DNA of 64,000 bases from Euryhalocaulis sp050486445 (lineage in GTDB: Bacteria; Pseudomonadota; Alphaproteobacteria; Caulobacterales; Maricaulaceae), in contig JBJHDH010000003.1 in NCBI GenBank assembly GCA_050486445.1, forward strand, positions 1 through 64,000, in the 5' to 3' direction. Positions within the stretch are counted from its first letter, which is position 1. Every line of letters starts with the position of its first letter. Below the pieces are notes generated by a model. The model worked only from the letters and a program-made list of their open reading frames with translations, did no database searches and was not told the DNA's origin. A program made the translations under genes and the position numbers. Below are positions 17,165 to 24,301 of this stretch, one piece after another.

Positions 17165-17744
17165 TCCTATTCACACCCTGCGGTCGAAGACCATCGTGAT
17201 GCCGCAGGAGAATATCGACACCGATCAGATCATCCCGGCGCGCTATCTGACCACGACGACGCGCGAGGGGCTGGGCAAGGCGCTGTTCTATGACTGGCGC
17301 TATGACGTCGAAGGTAACGAGAAGACCGAGGCGGTGCTGAACAATATCGACCCGGAGGGACATGCCATTCTGATTGGTGGACATAATTTCGGCTGTGGCA
17401 GCTCGCGCGAACATGCGCCCTGGGCGCTCAGCGATTATGGATTCAAGGCGGTGCTGAGCACGAAGATCGCGGACATTTTCAAATCCAACGCGATCAAGAA
17501 CGGCATTCTGGCCGTTGAGATCGGGCCGGAGGCGCACGCCTGGCTGGTGGAGAATCCCGGCGCGGAGGTCGAAATCGACCTGGAGGAGCGCAAGGTGCGT
17601 CTGCCCAATCAGATGGTCGAGAGCTTTGAGATCGAGGCGTTTGGCCGACGCTGCCTGCTCGACGGGGTGGACCCGCTCGGCTTTCTGCAAAACGCCCTGC
17701 CGGATGTGGAAGAATACGAGCGCGCGCACGGCAAGGCGGCGTAG
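17154..17744 (+). CDS. leuD: 3-isopropylmalate dehydratase, small subunit
   Basis: A 196-residue swivel-domain subunit that completes the LeuCD isomerase. Recognisable parts are MPQENIDTDQIIPARYL, GHNFGCGSSREHAPWALSDYG and FKSNAIKNGILAVE. The ATG at 17154 lies inside the last codons of leuC, so translation is probably coupled. It is followed after only 5 bp by an unrelated small gene rather than directly by leuB. Confidence 0.95.
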   Translation: MSLDPIHTLRSKTIVMPQENIDTDQIIPARYLTTTTREGLGKALFYDWRYDVEGNEKTEAVLNNIDPEGHAILIGGHNFGCGSSREHAPWALSDYGFKAVLSTKIADIFKSNAIKNGILAVEIGPEAHAWLVENPGAEVEIDLEERKVRLPNQMVESFEIEAFGRRCLLDGVDPLGFLQNALPDVEEYERAHGKAA

Positions 17745-17749
17745 CCTCC

Positions 17750-18136
17750 ATGCAGCGGCAAGGGGCATTCCGACTTTCTATTGGAATGATCTTGCTAGCT
17801 GCCGGCGTGGTGCTCGTCACCTTTGTTGCGACTGTCGTATTTCTGCCTGTCACCAACGCTTTCAGTGTGGTGATCGTTGGTGAGGCTCCGGCAAGAGTCG
17901 ATGTGAGCGGCTGTGGAAAGCTCACACATGCGGTGGTCGCTGACGGCCTTGTTGTCGGGATGTTCGATGTGACATGCGAGGGAGAGGCGACGATCAGCCT
18001 GCACAGTGAGTCGTATAGTGTCGATTGTGTCATCGGCTATGTCACCTCTATTCGCCGGAGCTTCGGTTTCCGGGTCGAGGGTGATCATTGTGAACGGGTC
18101 GAGACTATCGCCTTCGTCAGTAGATACTCCGAATAA
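17750..18136 (+). CDS. Unknown small exported or membrane-anchored protein
   Basis: A 128-residue frame I do not recognise. It has a short basic N-terminus (MQRQGAFRLS), then a hydrophobic stretch of about 20 residues (about 12-33). That stretch could be a signal anchor or uncleaved signal peptide. A valine-rich, probably beta-structured domain follows, with Cys at about residues 50, 71, 86 and 108. Its base composition is visibly poorer in G+C than leuD and leuB on either side. The start has a poor ribosome site; ATG 17786 is an alternative. It is packed 5 bp after leuD and ends 16 bp before leuB, so it should be cotranscribed. It has no obvious leucine role and may be a late insertion. Confidence 0.6.
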   Translation: MQRQGAFRLSIGMILLAAGVVLVTFVATVVFLPVTNAFSVVIVGEAPARVDVSGCGKLTHAVVADGLVVGMFDVTCEGEATISLHSESYSVDCVIGYVTSIRRSFGFRVEGDHCERVETIAFVSRYSE

Positions 18137-18152
18137 AATTGAGGGTTATGAA

Positions 18153-19202
18153 GTGAAAATCGTCTATCTGCCGGGTGACGGTATTGGCCCGGAAGTCACC
18201 GATGTGTGCCGCGCGATTATTGCGAAGCTGTGCGCCGATGCGGGCGTGAGGCTTGAAACCGAAGATCATGATTTTGGCGGCGTCGCTATCGACAATCATG
18301 GCGATCCGCTTCCCGAAGCTACGCTGAAAGCCTGTCAGGCCTCGGACGCGGTGTTTCTGGGCGCTGTGGGCGGGCCGAAATGGGACGCGCTGGCCAGCAA
18401 AGGAGAGGGGCCGCGGCCGGAGGCCGGGTTGCTGGGCCTGCGCAAGGCGCTGGGTCTGTTCGCCAATTTGCGTCCCGTCGCGGTGCAGTCGGGGATGGAG
18501 CATCTCTCGCCGCTGCGGCCCGAGCGCGTCACCGGCGCGGACATTCTGATTGTGCGCGAACTGACCGGCGGCATGTATTTCGGCGAGAAGACGGAAGGGG
18601 ACGAGACCGCCTCCGATCTCTGCATCTATTCGCGCGAGGAAGTGGAGCGCGTGGCGCGCACGGCGTTCGAGGCGGCGCGCAAGCGGCGCGGTCTCGTCAC
18701 CTCTATCGACAAGGCCAACGTGCTGGCGTCTTCACGCCTGTGGCGCAAGACTGTGGTGGCGCTGCACGCCGCGGAATATTCCGATGTGGAGCTGACGCAC
18801 GAGCTGGTGGACGCCGCGGCGATGAAGCTGATCCAGGCGCCGACTTATTATGATGTGATCCTGACCGAGAATCTGTTCGGCGACATTCTCAGCGACGAGG
18901 CGAGCGTGATTCCAGGCTCTATCGGGCTGCTCGGCTCCGCGTCGCTGGGCGGTTCCGGGCCGGGCCTGTTCGAGCCGATCCACGGCAGCGCGCCGGACAT
19001 CGCCGGGCAGGACAAGGCCAACCCGCTGGGCGCCGTGAACTCCGTCTCGCTGATGTTCCGCCACGGGCTGGACATGGGCGCGGCGGCTGACCGGCTGGAC
19101 GCCGCCATCCAAGGCGTGCTGGCGGCGGGGGAGACGACGCGCGATCTGGGCGGTTCGCTCACTTGCTCGCAGGTCGGCGCGGCGCTGCTGAAGCGGCTTT
19201 AG
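18153..19202 (+). CDS. leuB: 3-isopropylmalate dehydrogenase
   Basis: A 349-residue NAD-dependent decarboxylating dehydrogenase completing leucine keto-acid synthesis. It contains LPGDGIGPEV at the N-terminus, VRELTGGMYFGEK, the substrate-binding TSIDKANVLASSRLWRK, and NLFGDILSDEASVIPGSIGLL with the metal-binding aspartates. The NAD loop EPIHGSAPDIAGQDKANPLG follows. I chose GTG 18153 (KIVYLPGDG) with GAGG upstream; the longer in-frame opening overlaps the small gene before it. It is the last gene of the ilv-leu operon. Confidence 0.94.
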   Translation: MKIVYLPGDGIGPEVTDVCRAIIAKLCADAGVRLETEDHDFGGVAIDNHGDPLPEATLKACQASDAVFLGAVGGPKWDALASKGEGPRPEAGLLGLRKALGLFANLRPVAVQSGMEHLSPLRPERVTGADILIVRELTGGMYFGEKTEGDETASDLCIYSREEVERVARTAFEAARKRRGLVTSIDKANVLASSRLWRKTVVALHAAEYSDVELTHELVDAAAMKLIQAPTYYDVILTENLFGDILSDEASVIPGSIGLLGSASLGGSGPGLFEPIHGSAPDIAGQDKANPLGAVNSVSLMFRHGLDMGAAADRLDAAIQGVLAAGETTRDLGGSLTCSQVGAALLKRL

Positions 19203-19232
19203 AGCGCGTTCCGGGGAATAAGAGAATTATTT

Positions 19233-19260
19233 GAACCTTTCGCCGCTTTCGCCCGACTAT
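19233..19260 (+). promoter_or_regulatory. Possible ECF-type promoter of the sigma factor gene
   Basis: GAACC at 19233-19237 and CGACTAT at 19254-19260 are 16 bp apart, 25 bp before the ECF sigma start. An AAC-containing -35 with a C-G-type -10 is the general pattern of self-regulated ECF promoters. No good sigma-70 spacing was seen. This is a visual match only. Confidence 0.25.
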
Positions 19261-19285
19261 AGGGGGAAAGCGGGGGAGGGCGCGC

Positions 19286-19840
19286 ATGGCGCCGCGCGAG
19301 GCCGGACGGGTCTATGACGAGCTGCTGCTGACTCTGGCGCGCGCGGGCGATGGCCGGGCGGCCTCGCGTCTGGCCGCGCGCTGGCAGCCGCGCTTTCTGC
19401 GCACCGCGCGCCGCCTGTTGCGCGACGAGGACGAGGCGCGCGAGGCGGTGCAGGAGACATGGGCCGGCATCGCGCGCGGCTGGTCGCGGCTTTCCGATCC
19501 GGCGCAGTTTCCGGCATGGGCGTTCGGCGTGCTGCACCATAAATGCGCCGACCGCATCCGCGCCAGCCAGCGGGCGCGCGCGCACGCCGCCGCGCCGGAC
19601 ACGAATACGGAGCCGGGCGGCGAGCGGGCCGACGATGACCGGCTGAGCATTGTGCGGGCGCTGGAGCGGCTGAGCCCGGAGCATCGCGCCGCCGCCGTGC
19701 TGTATTTCAGCGAGGGGCTGAGCCTTTCCGAAGTGGCTCGCGCCGTGGGGGTTCCCGAAGGCACCGCCAAATCCCGCATCTTTCACGCCCGCCAGAAACT
19801 GAAGGCGGCTTTGACAGGAGAGAACCATGACCGAGACTGA
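19286..19840 (+). CDS. ECF RNA polymerase sigma factor
   Basis: A 184-residue extracytoplasmic-function sigma factor with only regions 2 and 4. Region 2 spans about residues 20-85 (ARRLLRDEDEAREAVQETW, then FPAWAFGVLHHKCADRIR). A short acidic linker follows, and region 4 covers about 125-180 (LSPEHRAAAVLYFSEGLSLSEVA, GVPEGTAKSRIFHARQKL). It overlaps the following DUF6768 gene by 14 bp, so the two are translated together. That arrangement suggests the neighbour is its regulator. The inducing signal cannot be read from the sequence. Confidence 0.9.
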   Translation: MAPREAGRVYDELLLTLARAGDGRAASRLAARWQPRFLRTARRLLRDEDEAREAVQETWAGIARGWSRLSDPAQFPAWAFGVLHHKCADRIRASQRARAHAAAPDTNTEPGGERADDDRLSIVRALERLSPEHRAAAVLYFSEGLSLSEVARAVGVPEGTAKSRIFHARQKLKAALTGENHDRD

Positions 19841-20192
19841 CGACCGTATTCGCGGGGCGCTTTCCGAAGACGACGAGGCGTTTCTACGCACGCTGAATGC
19901 CGAACCCGGCCTGTACAAACAGATCGCAGGCACGTTCCGGGGGCCAATGGGCTTTCTCGCCATCATCGCGAACGTGCTGGTTCTCGCCTGGACGGCGGCG
20001 GGGGTTTTCGCCATCGTGAAGCTGCTGGGCGCGGACGATACGCGCTCGCTGATCCTGTGGGCGGCGTTCGGCTGGGCGGCCTGGACGGCGGCGATCGCAG
20101 TGAAACAATGGGTCTGGGACCGCATGAACATGCTCAACATCCTGCGCGAACTGAAGCGCATCGAACTGCGCATCGCGCGGCTGGAGGGGTAG
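19827..20192 (+). CDS. DUF6768-type membrane protein, putative sigma partner
   Basis: A 121-residue protein. The N-terminal cytosolic part starts DDRIRGALSEDDEAFLRTL. Two membrane spans follow (about residues 46-68 and 74-91), then a conserved C-terminal cytosolic helix with RMNMLNILRELKRIELRIARLE. I recognise this as the DUF6768 pattern often found beside ECF sigma genes. No zinc-binding anti-sigma motif is present, so anti-sigma function is an inference from the 14-bp overlap and membrane topology. It is followed by a palindromic repeat pair and then by proA on the opposite strand. Confidence 0.7.
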   Translation: MTETDDRIRGALSEDDEAFLRTLNAEPGLYKQIAGTFRGPMGFLAIIANVLVLAWTAAGVFAIVKLLGADDTRSLILWAAFGWAAWTAAIAVKQWVWDRMNMLNILRELKRIELRIARLEG

Positions 20193-20196
20193 GGGT

Positions 20197-20336
20197 TATC
20201 TCCCCCCGTTTACGGGGGGAGTGCCGGGCGAAGCCCGGGAGGGGGGCGGATGCGCCCCGGTGTTGAAAGCGTGCGAACCGCCGCCCCCTCCACCACGCTG
20301 CGCGTGGTCCCCCTCCCCCGTAAACGGGGGAGGATT
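20197..20336. repeat. Inverted pair of G-rich palindromic (REP-like) units between convergent genes
   Basis: The left unit has CTCCCCCCG-TTTA-CGGGGGGAG (20200-20221) then CCGGGC-GAA-GCCCGG (20224-20238). The right unit, on the other strand, has the mirrored C-run hairpin and a CCACGC-TGC-GCGTGG stem (20293-20307). The pair lies exactly between the stop codons of the DUF6768 gene and proA. It is well placed to work as a bidirectional terminator or mRNA 3'-end stabiliser. Confidence 0.65.
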
Positions 20337-21615
20337 ACGCCCGTGTCTGGCCGGAGCCGCGGACCTGGTATTTGAAGGTGGTGAGCTGTTCGGCGCCGAC
20401 GGGGCCGCGCGCGTGCAGGCGGTTGGTGGAAATGCCGATCTCCGCCCCCATGCCAAACTCGCCGCCATCGGCGAACTGGGTGGAGGCGTTATGCATCACG
20501 ATGGCGCTGTCGACCTTGTTCAGGAAGGCTTCGGCGGCGGCTTGGTCCCCTGTGACGATGGACTCGGTGTGGTTGGAGCCATAGGCGGCGATATGCGCGA
20601 TGGCGGCGTCCAGATCGTCCACCACGCGCACGGCCAGAACGGAATCCAGATATTCGGTGCGCCAGTCGTCTTCGGTCGCGGCTGTCATGGCGGGAACGAT
20701 GGCGCGGGCCGCCGCGTCACCGCGCAGGGCGCAACCGGCGGCGATGAGGTCCGCTGCGATTCCAGGCAGCATATCCGCCGCCACGGCGCGGTCGATCAGC
20801 AGGGTTTCCGCCGCGCCGCAGACGCCGGTGCGCCGCATCTTGGCGTTCAGCGTCACGCGCCGCGCCATGTCTGCGTTTGCAGCGCTGTGGATATAGAGAT
20901 GGCAGTTGCCCTCCAGATGCGCGAGGACGGGGGCCTTGGCGATCTGCTGCACGCGCGCCACCAGATTCTTGCCGCCGCGCGGAATGATGAGGTCGATGTC
21001 CGGACTGGCGAGCAGCGCATCGGCCGCCGCGCGCGCGGGCGGGGCGAGCTGGACCGCGCCTTCGGGCAGGCCGGCGCTGGCCAGCGCCCGGCGCACGCAG
21101 GCGTGCAACGCGGCGTTGGAACGCGCCGCGTCGGACCCGCCGCGCAGGATCACGGCGTTTCCGCTGCGCAGGCAGAGCGCGGCGGCGTCCACCGTCACAT
21201 TGGGGCGGGATTCGAAAATCATGCCGATCACGCCGATGGGCGTGCGGACGCGCGCAATATCGAGGCCGCTGGGCACGGACCATTGAGCGATAACGCCGCC
21301 GACCGGGTCTTCCTGCGCCGCGACGGCGCGGGCGGCGGCGGCGATGCCGGCCAGGCGCTTTTTATCGAGCGCCAGACGGTCGATTTTCGCCGCGCCAAGA
21401 TCGGCGGCCTCCGCCGCTTTCACATCTTCCGCATTGGCGGCGAGGATTTCGGCGGCGGCGCGCTCGATCTCCAGCGCGATCCCGGCGATGGCGGCGCTGC
21501 GCGTCTGCGCGCTGGCGGCGGCCAGCGGGGCCAGGGCGGCGCGCGCCTCCGCCGCCATGCGCGCGATGAGCGCGGCGGCGTTTTCAGCCTCGTTGCTGAT
21601 GGCGGAGTCAGGCAT
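20335..21615 (-). CDS. proA: Glutamate-5-semialdehyde dehydrogenase (gamma-glutamyl phosphate reductase)
   Basis: A 426-residue aldehyde-dehydrogenase-fold enzyme that reduces gamma-glutamyl phosphate with NADPH, the second step to proline. It has RTPIGVIGMIFESRPNVTVDAAALCLRSGN, the catalytic cysteine in RRTGVCGAAETLL (about residue 270), and the C-terminal RLHARGPVGAEQLTTFKYQ. Its start lies 8 bp inside the end of proB, the gene upstream on the minus strand, so the two form a proBA operon. Length is normal. Confidence 0.95.
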   Translation of the reverse strand: MPDSAISNEAENAAALIARMAAEARAALAPLAAASAQTRSAAIAGIALEIERAAAEILAANAEDVKAAEAADLGAAKIDRLALDKKRLAGIAAAARAVAAQEDPVGGVIAQWSVPSGLDIARVRTPIGVIGMIFESRPNVTVDAAALCLRSGNAVILRGGSDAARSNAALHACVRRALASAGLPEGAVQLAPPARAAADALLASPDIDLIIPRGGKNLVARVQQIAKAPVLAHLEGNCHLYIHSAANADMARRVTLNAKMRRTGVCGAAETLLIDRAVAADMLPGIAADLIAAGCALRGDAAARAIVPAMTAATEDDWRTEYLDSVLAVRVVDDLDAAIAHIAAYGSNHTESIVTGDQAAAEAFLNKVDSAIVMHNASTQFADGGEFGMGAEIGISTNRLHARGPVGAEQLTTFKYQVRGSGQTRA

Positions 21616-22756
21616 CGTTCAGCACCAGATCGTTGCGGTGGACCAGTTCGGGCCTGCGTTCATAGCCCAGAAGCGCGGCGATGTCCTCGCTGCGGCACCC
21701 GGCGACACGCTTCGCATCCGCCGCCGAGAGGGCGATGAGGCCGCGGCCGATCTCGGTTCCGTTCATGTCGGTCAGGGCGACCACGGCGCCGCGCTCGAAC
21801 ACGCCCTCGACGCCCGCCACACCGGCGGGCAGCAGCGATTTTCCGGCGCGCAGCGCCTTTACCGCGCCTTCGTCCAGCCGGATCTTGCCGGCGGGTTTCA
21901 GGGCGCTGGCGATCCAGTGCTTGCGCGCGGTCAGCGGCGTGAGTTGCGCCCGCACCCAGGTGGCCTGGCCGCCCTCCGCCACGCTGAGCAGCGGACGTTC
22001 GCGCCAGCCGGCGGCGATGGCGGTGGCGCAGCCGGCGCCGGCGGCGATGCGCGCCGCCTCCAGCTTTGATTTCATGCCGCCGGAGCCGACGGCCGAACCC
22101 GCGCCGCCGGCCATGGCCATCACCTCGCCAGTGATCTCGCCGACATCGGGCACGAATTGCGCCCCGGCGCTGTCCGGCCTGGCGGTGTAGAGGCCCTCGA
22201 CATCGGTGAGCAGCACCAGCGCGTCGGCGGCCAGCATCTGCGCCACGCGGGCGGCGAGCCGGTCATTGTCGCCATAGCGGATCTCGTCGGTGGCCACGGT
22301 GTCGTTCTCGTTGACGATGGGGCAGGCGCCCAAAGACAACAATAATTCCATCGTCGCGCGCGCATTCAGCCAGCGGCGGCGGTCTTCCGTATCGGTCAGG
22401 GTCAGCAGAATCTGCGCCACGGTGACGCCATGGGGGGAAAGGGCGCTCTCCCATGCGTGCATCAGCACGCTCTGGCCCGCCGCGGCGGCGGCCTGTTTTT
22501 CCTCCAGCGTGCGGGGGCGGGTCATGCCGAGACGCTGGGCCCCCAGCGCCACCGCGCCGGAGGAGACCACGACCACCTGTTTCCCCTGCGCCCGCAGGGC
22601 GGCGATGTCGGCGGCCAGCCCGGCCAGAAATCCGGCGTGCGGGGCGCCCTGTTCCGGGTCGGCGAGCAGGCGCGAGCCGACCTTCACCACGGCGAGGCGC
22701 GCGGCGGAAAGCGGCGTGCGCACAGATGTCGTGTGGCCGGGGGCGGCGGCGGTCAC
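21608..22756 (-). CDS. proB: Glutamate 5-kinase
   Basis: A 382-residue kinase that makes gamma-glutamyl phosphate. The amino-acid-kinase domain has LAVVKVGSRLL, VVVVSSGAVALGAQRL and NENDTVATDEIRYGDNDRLAARVA. GSGGMKSKLEAARIA completes it, and a C-terminal PUA domain (about residues 290-375) follows. I place the start at GTG 22756, with CTCCT (GAGG-type ribosome site on the minus strand) eight bases away. The longer in-frame version would begin inside the palindromic repeat and give a proline-rich leader of no biological sense. Proline feedback through the kinase domain is expected for the family. Confidence 0.93.
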   Translation of the reverse strand: MTAAAPGHTTSVRTPLSAARLAVVKVGSRLLADPEQGAPHAGFLAGLAADIAALRAQGKQVVVVSSGAVALGAQRLGMTRPRTLEEKQAAAAAGQSVLMHAWESALSPHGVTVAQILLTLTDTEDRRRWLNARATMELLLSLGACPIVNENDTVATDEIRYGDNDRLAARVAQMLAADALVLLTDVEGLYTARPDSAGAQFVPDVGEITGEVMAMAGGAGSAVGSGGMKSKLEAARIAAGAGCATAIAAGWRERPLLSVAEGGQATWVRAQLTPLTARKHWIASALKPAGKIRLDEGAVKALRAGKSLLPAGVAGVEGVFERGAVVALTDMNGTEIGRGLIALSAADAKRVAGCRSEDIAALLGYERRPELVHRNDLVLNDA

Positions 22757-22849
22757 GGTGCGGTCTCCTGTCGATTCGAAGGCGGCCTGTATATGGCCGC
22801 GGGGCCGCCTCCTACACCATTTTATGGCGTTCGTCGCGCCGGGGGGCGG

Positions 22850-23054
22850 GATATCCTCCCCTGCGCTTTGCGCGGGGGAGGGGGACCATGCGAAGCATGG
22901 TGGAGGGGGCGGACACAGCATAGATATCAGAAAGCGGGGCGCATCCGCCCCCCTCCCGCCCCCGGATCAAGTCCGGGGCGGCCCTCCCCCCGTACGCTGC
23001 GCTACGGGGGGAGATCACCCTTCATCGGCGCCCCACGCTTCGCAGGGGGAGATC
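22850..23054. repeat. Larger inverted pair of G-rich palindromic (REP-like) units
   Basis: The left unit carries the hairpin ACCATGC-GAA-GCATGGT (22885-22901) after a C-run/G-run stem. The right unit, on the other strand, has the equivalent run stem around TACGCTGCGCTA and an expanded second hairpin (CCGGA/TCCGG arms). An extra partial copy ends at about 23054. It separates the divergently spaced proB promoter region from the 3' end of the exported methyltransferase gene. Confidence 0.6.
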
Positions 23055-23068
23055 AACCGGGGCGCTTC

Positions 23069-23899
23069 TTATTCCGGTTTGCGGAACAGCAGGGTCATGC
23101 GGTCGCTTTCGCCGATGGCGTCATAGGTGGCCTGGGTGAAGCCTTCGGCCTCCGGCGTTCCGGCCTGCGGGCTCATGCGGGTTGGCGGCAAGGTCCAGAC
23201 GCCCATCGGGTGGTCGGCCGTGTCGGCGGGGTTGGCGTTGATCTCGCTGCTGTCTTCCAGCCTGAAGCCGAGGGCCTCTGCCATTTCGATGACATGGCTT
23301 TCGCGGGCATAGCCGGTCTGGCCGCTGTTATCGGCCACGGAATCCTCCGGCATCCGGTGCGCCACCAGGCCGAGCAGGCCGCCCGGCTTCAGCGCCGCGT
23401 AGAAATCGGCCATCGCCTTTTCCGCCATGCCGCGTTGCAGCCAGCCATGAAGGCTGCGGAAGGTCAGCACCGCGTCGAGCGAATCCGGCGGGGCGATCTG
23501 TTCGCTGTCTCCGGACAGCGCGCCGTAAGAGATGGAGGGCGTGACGCCGGACTCGGCGATCATGGATTCCAGCCCCTGCATCTGGCCGCGCACGCGGGGG
23601 TCGTCCGCGTCCGCCGAGCCCAGCACGGCGACATAGGTTCCGCCATTGGAAATGATCCAGGGGCCGAGAATGCGGGCGTAATAGCCGCCGGCGGGAGAGA
23701 TTTCCGCCACCACGCCGGTGGGGTCGACGCCGAAAAATTCCAGCGTCTGGACCGGATTGCGCCAGATGTCGCGGGCGGTCTCGGCCTCTGGCCGCCAGTC
23801 GCCGGCCACGGCCTCTTCCAGCGTCATGGCGAGGGCGCCGGGGGCCAGCCCCGTTACGGCCAGACAGACAGCAGCGGCACAGGCATGAGCGGATTTCAT
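23069..23899 (-). CDS. Exported SAM-methyltransferase-like protein
   Basis: A 276-residue protein starting at ATG 23899. The first 24 residues (KSAHACAAAVCLAVTGLAPGALA after Met) look like a Sec signal peptide cleaved after ALA. The rest has a class I methyltransferase outline: VVAEISPAGGYYARILGPWI as the nucleotide loop region, LDAVLTFRSLHGWLQ, FYAALKPGGLLGLVAHRM, and a final strand ending LLFRKPE. The glycine loop is loose compared with soluble methyltransferases. Periplasmic location makes SAM supply doubtful, so catalytic activity is uncertain. It resembles the predicted methyltransferases of COG4798 from memory. It faces away from the metX operon. Confidence 0.7.
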   Translation of the reverse strand: MKSAHACAAAVCLAVTGLAPGALAMTLEEAVAGDWRPEAETARDIWRNPVQTLEFFGVDPTGVVAEISPAGGYYARILGPWIISNGGTYVAVLGSADADDPRVRGQMQGLESMIAESGVTPSISYGALSGDSEQIAPPDSLDAVLTFRSLHGWLQRGMAEKAMADFYAALKPGGLLGLVAHRMPEDSVADNSGQTGYARESHVIEMAEALGFRLEDSSEINANPADTADHPMGVWTLPPTRMSPQAGTPEAEGFTQATYDAIGESDRMTLLFRKPE

Positions 23900-24083
23900 G
23901 GGAACGGCCCTCCCGAGGCGATTATGATGTGATTGGAAACGGTTATGCGCAGAAACCGTTCGCTCCGCACGCCAAGATTCTGTGAGCGGGCTGTGAGCGG
24001 GCGCACAGGAGGGGACCGGCGGGGCGCGCGCGGGCGCGTTCCGGCTTTTCAGGGACTTCTCAAAGGCTTCCGGCAATCTGCTC

Positions 24084-24112
24084 TTGACCCGGGGGCGGCC
24101 AGCCAGCACATT
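24084..24112 (+). promoter_or_regulatory. Putative promoter of the metX operon
   Basis: TTGACC (24084-24089) is followed after 17 bp by CACATT (24107-24112). The expected start of transcription is near 24119, exactly at the first base-paired element of the SAM aptamer. The -35 box is good and the -10 weak, but the fit to the aptamer start adds support. Confidence 0.5.
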
Positions 24113-24117
24113 CGCGC

Positions 24118-24235
24118 CGCTCATTGAGACCGGCTGAGGGATCAGGCCCGAAGACGCCGGGGCAACCGCCGATACGATCGGAATGGTGCCACATCCTACG
24201 GACCCCTTATGTCTGGGGGCTCCGGCAGATGAGCG
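24118..24235 (+). promoter_or_regulatory. SAM-I (S-box) riboswitch aptamer
   Basis: All landmarks of the S-box core are present in order. P1 is CGCTCATT (24118-24125) with GATGAGCG (24228-24235). P2 is CCGGC (24130-24134) with GCCGG (24156-24160), followed by the GAGGGA and GGCCCGAAGA kink-turn region and GGCAACC (24161-24167). P3 is CCGAT-ACG-ATCGG (24169-24181), followed by GGTGCCACATCC (24185-24196). P4 is GGACCCC with GGGGCTCC (24200-24223). It lies directly before metX, as expected for a SAM sensor over methionine synthesis. Alphaproteobacterial met genes are better known for SAM-II, so the SAM-I type is noteworthy. Confidence 0.85.
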
Positions 24236-24259
24236 AAGGCCGGTCACGCGGCCTTTTCT
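24236..24259 (+). terminator. Riboswitch-linked terminator hairpin
   Basis: AAGGCCG (24236-24242) pairs with CGGCCTT (24249-24255) around GTCACG and runs into TTTTCT. It begins at the base after P1 of the aptamer. GCCGGTC (24240-24246) in its 5' arm and loop is complementary to GACCGGC (24128-24134) in P2 of the aptamer. Unfolding the aptamer could therefore disrupt it. The U tract is short. Confidence 0.6.
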
Positions 24260-24261
24260 CA

Positions 24262-24295
24262 CTGGTCTCCATGACGCGACGAAGATGGAGACCGG
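24262..24295 (+). promoter_or_regulatory. Hairpin over the metX ribosome-binding region
   Basis: CTGGTCTCCAT (24262-24272) pairs with ATGGAGACCGG (24285-24295) in 11 consecutive pairs (one T-G), with a 12-base loop. It covers the purine-rich region just before the metX ATG (24302). The 3' arm octamer GAGACCGG (24288-24295) is identical to aptamer bases 24126-24133, so the 5' arm can pair with either. This suggests a translational layer of SAM control. Confidence 0.6.
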
Positions 24296-24301
24296 AGCCG
24301 T

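Noticed and set aside
22757..22921. N-terminal extension of proB starting MLCPPPPP
   Set aside because: This part is translation of the palindromic repeat; the kinase begins at the GTG at 22756 with a proper ribosome site.
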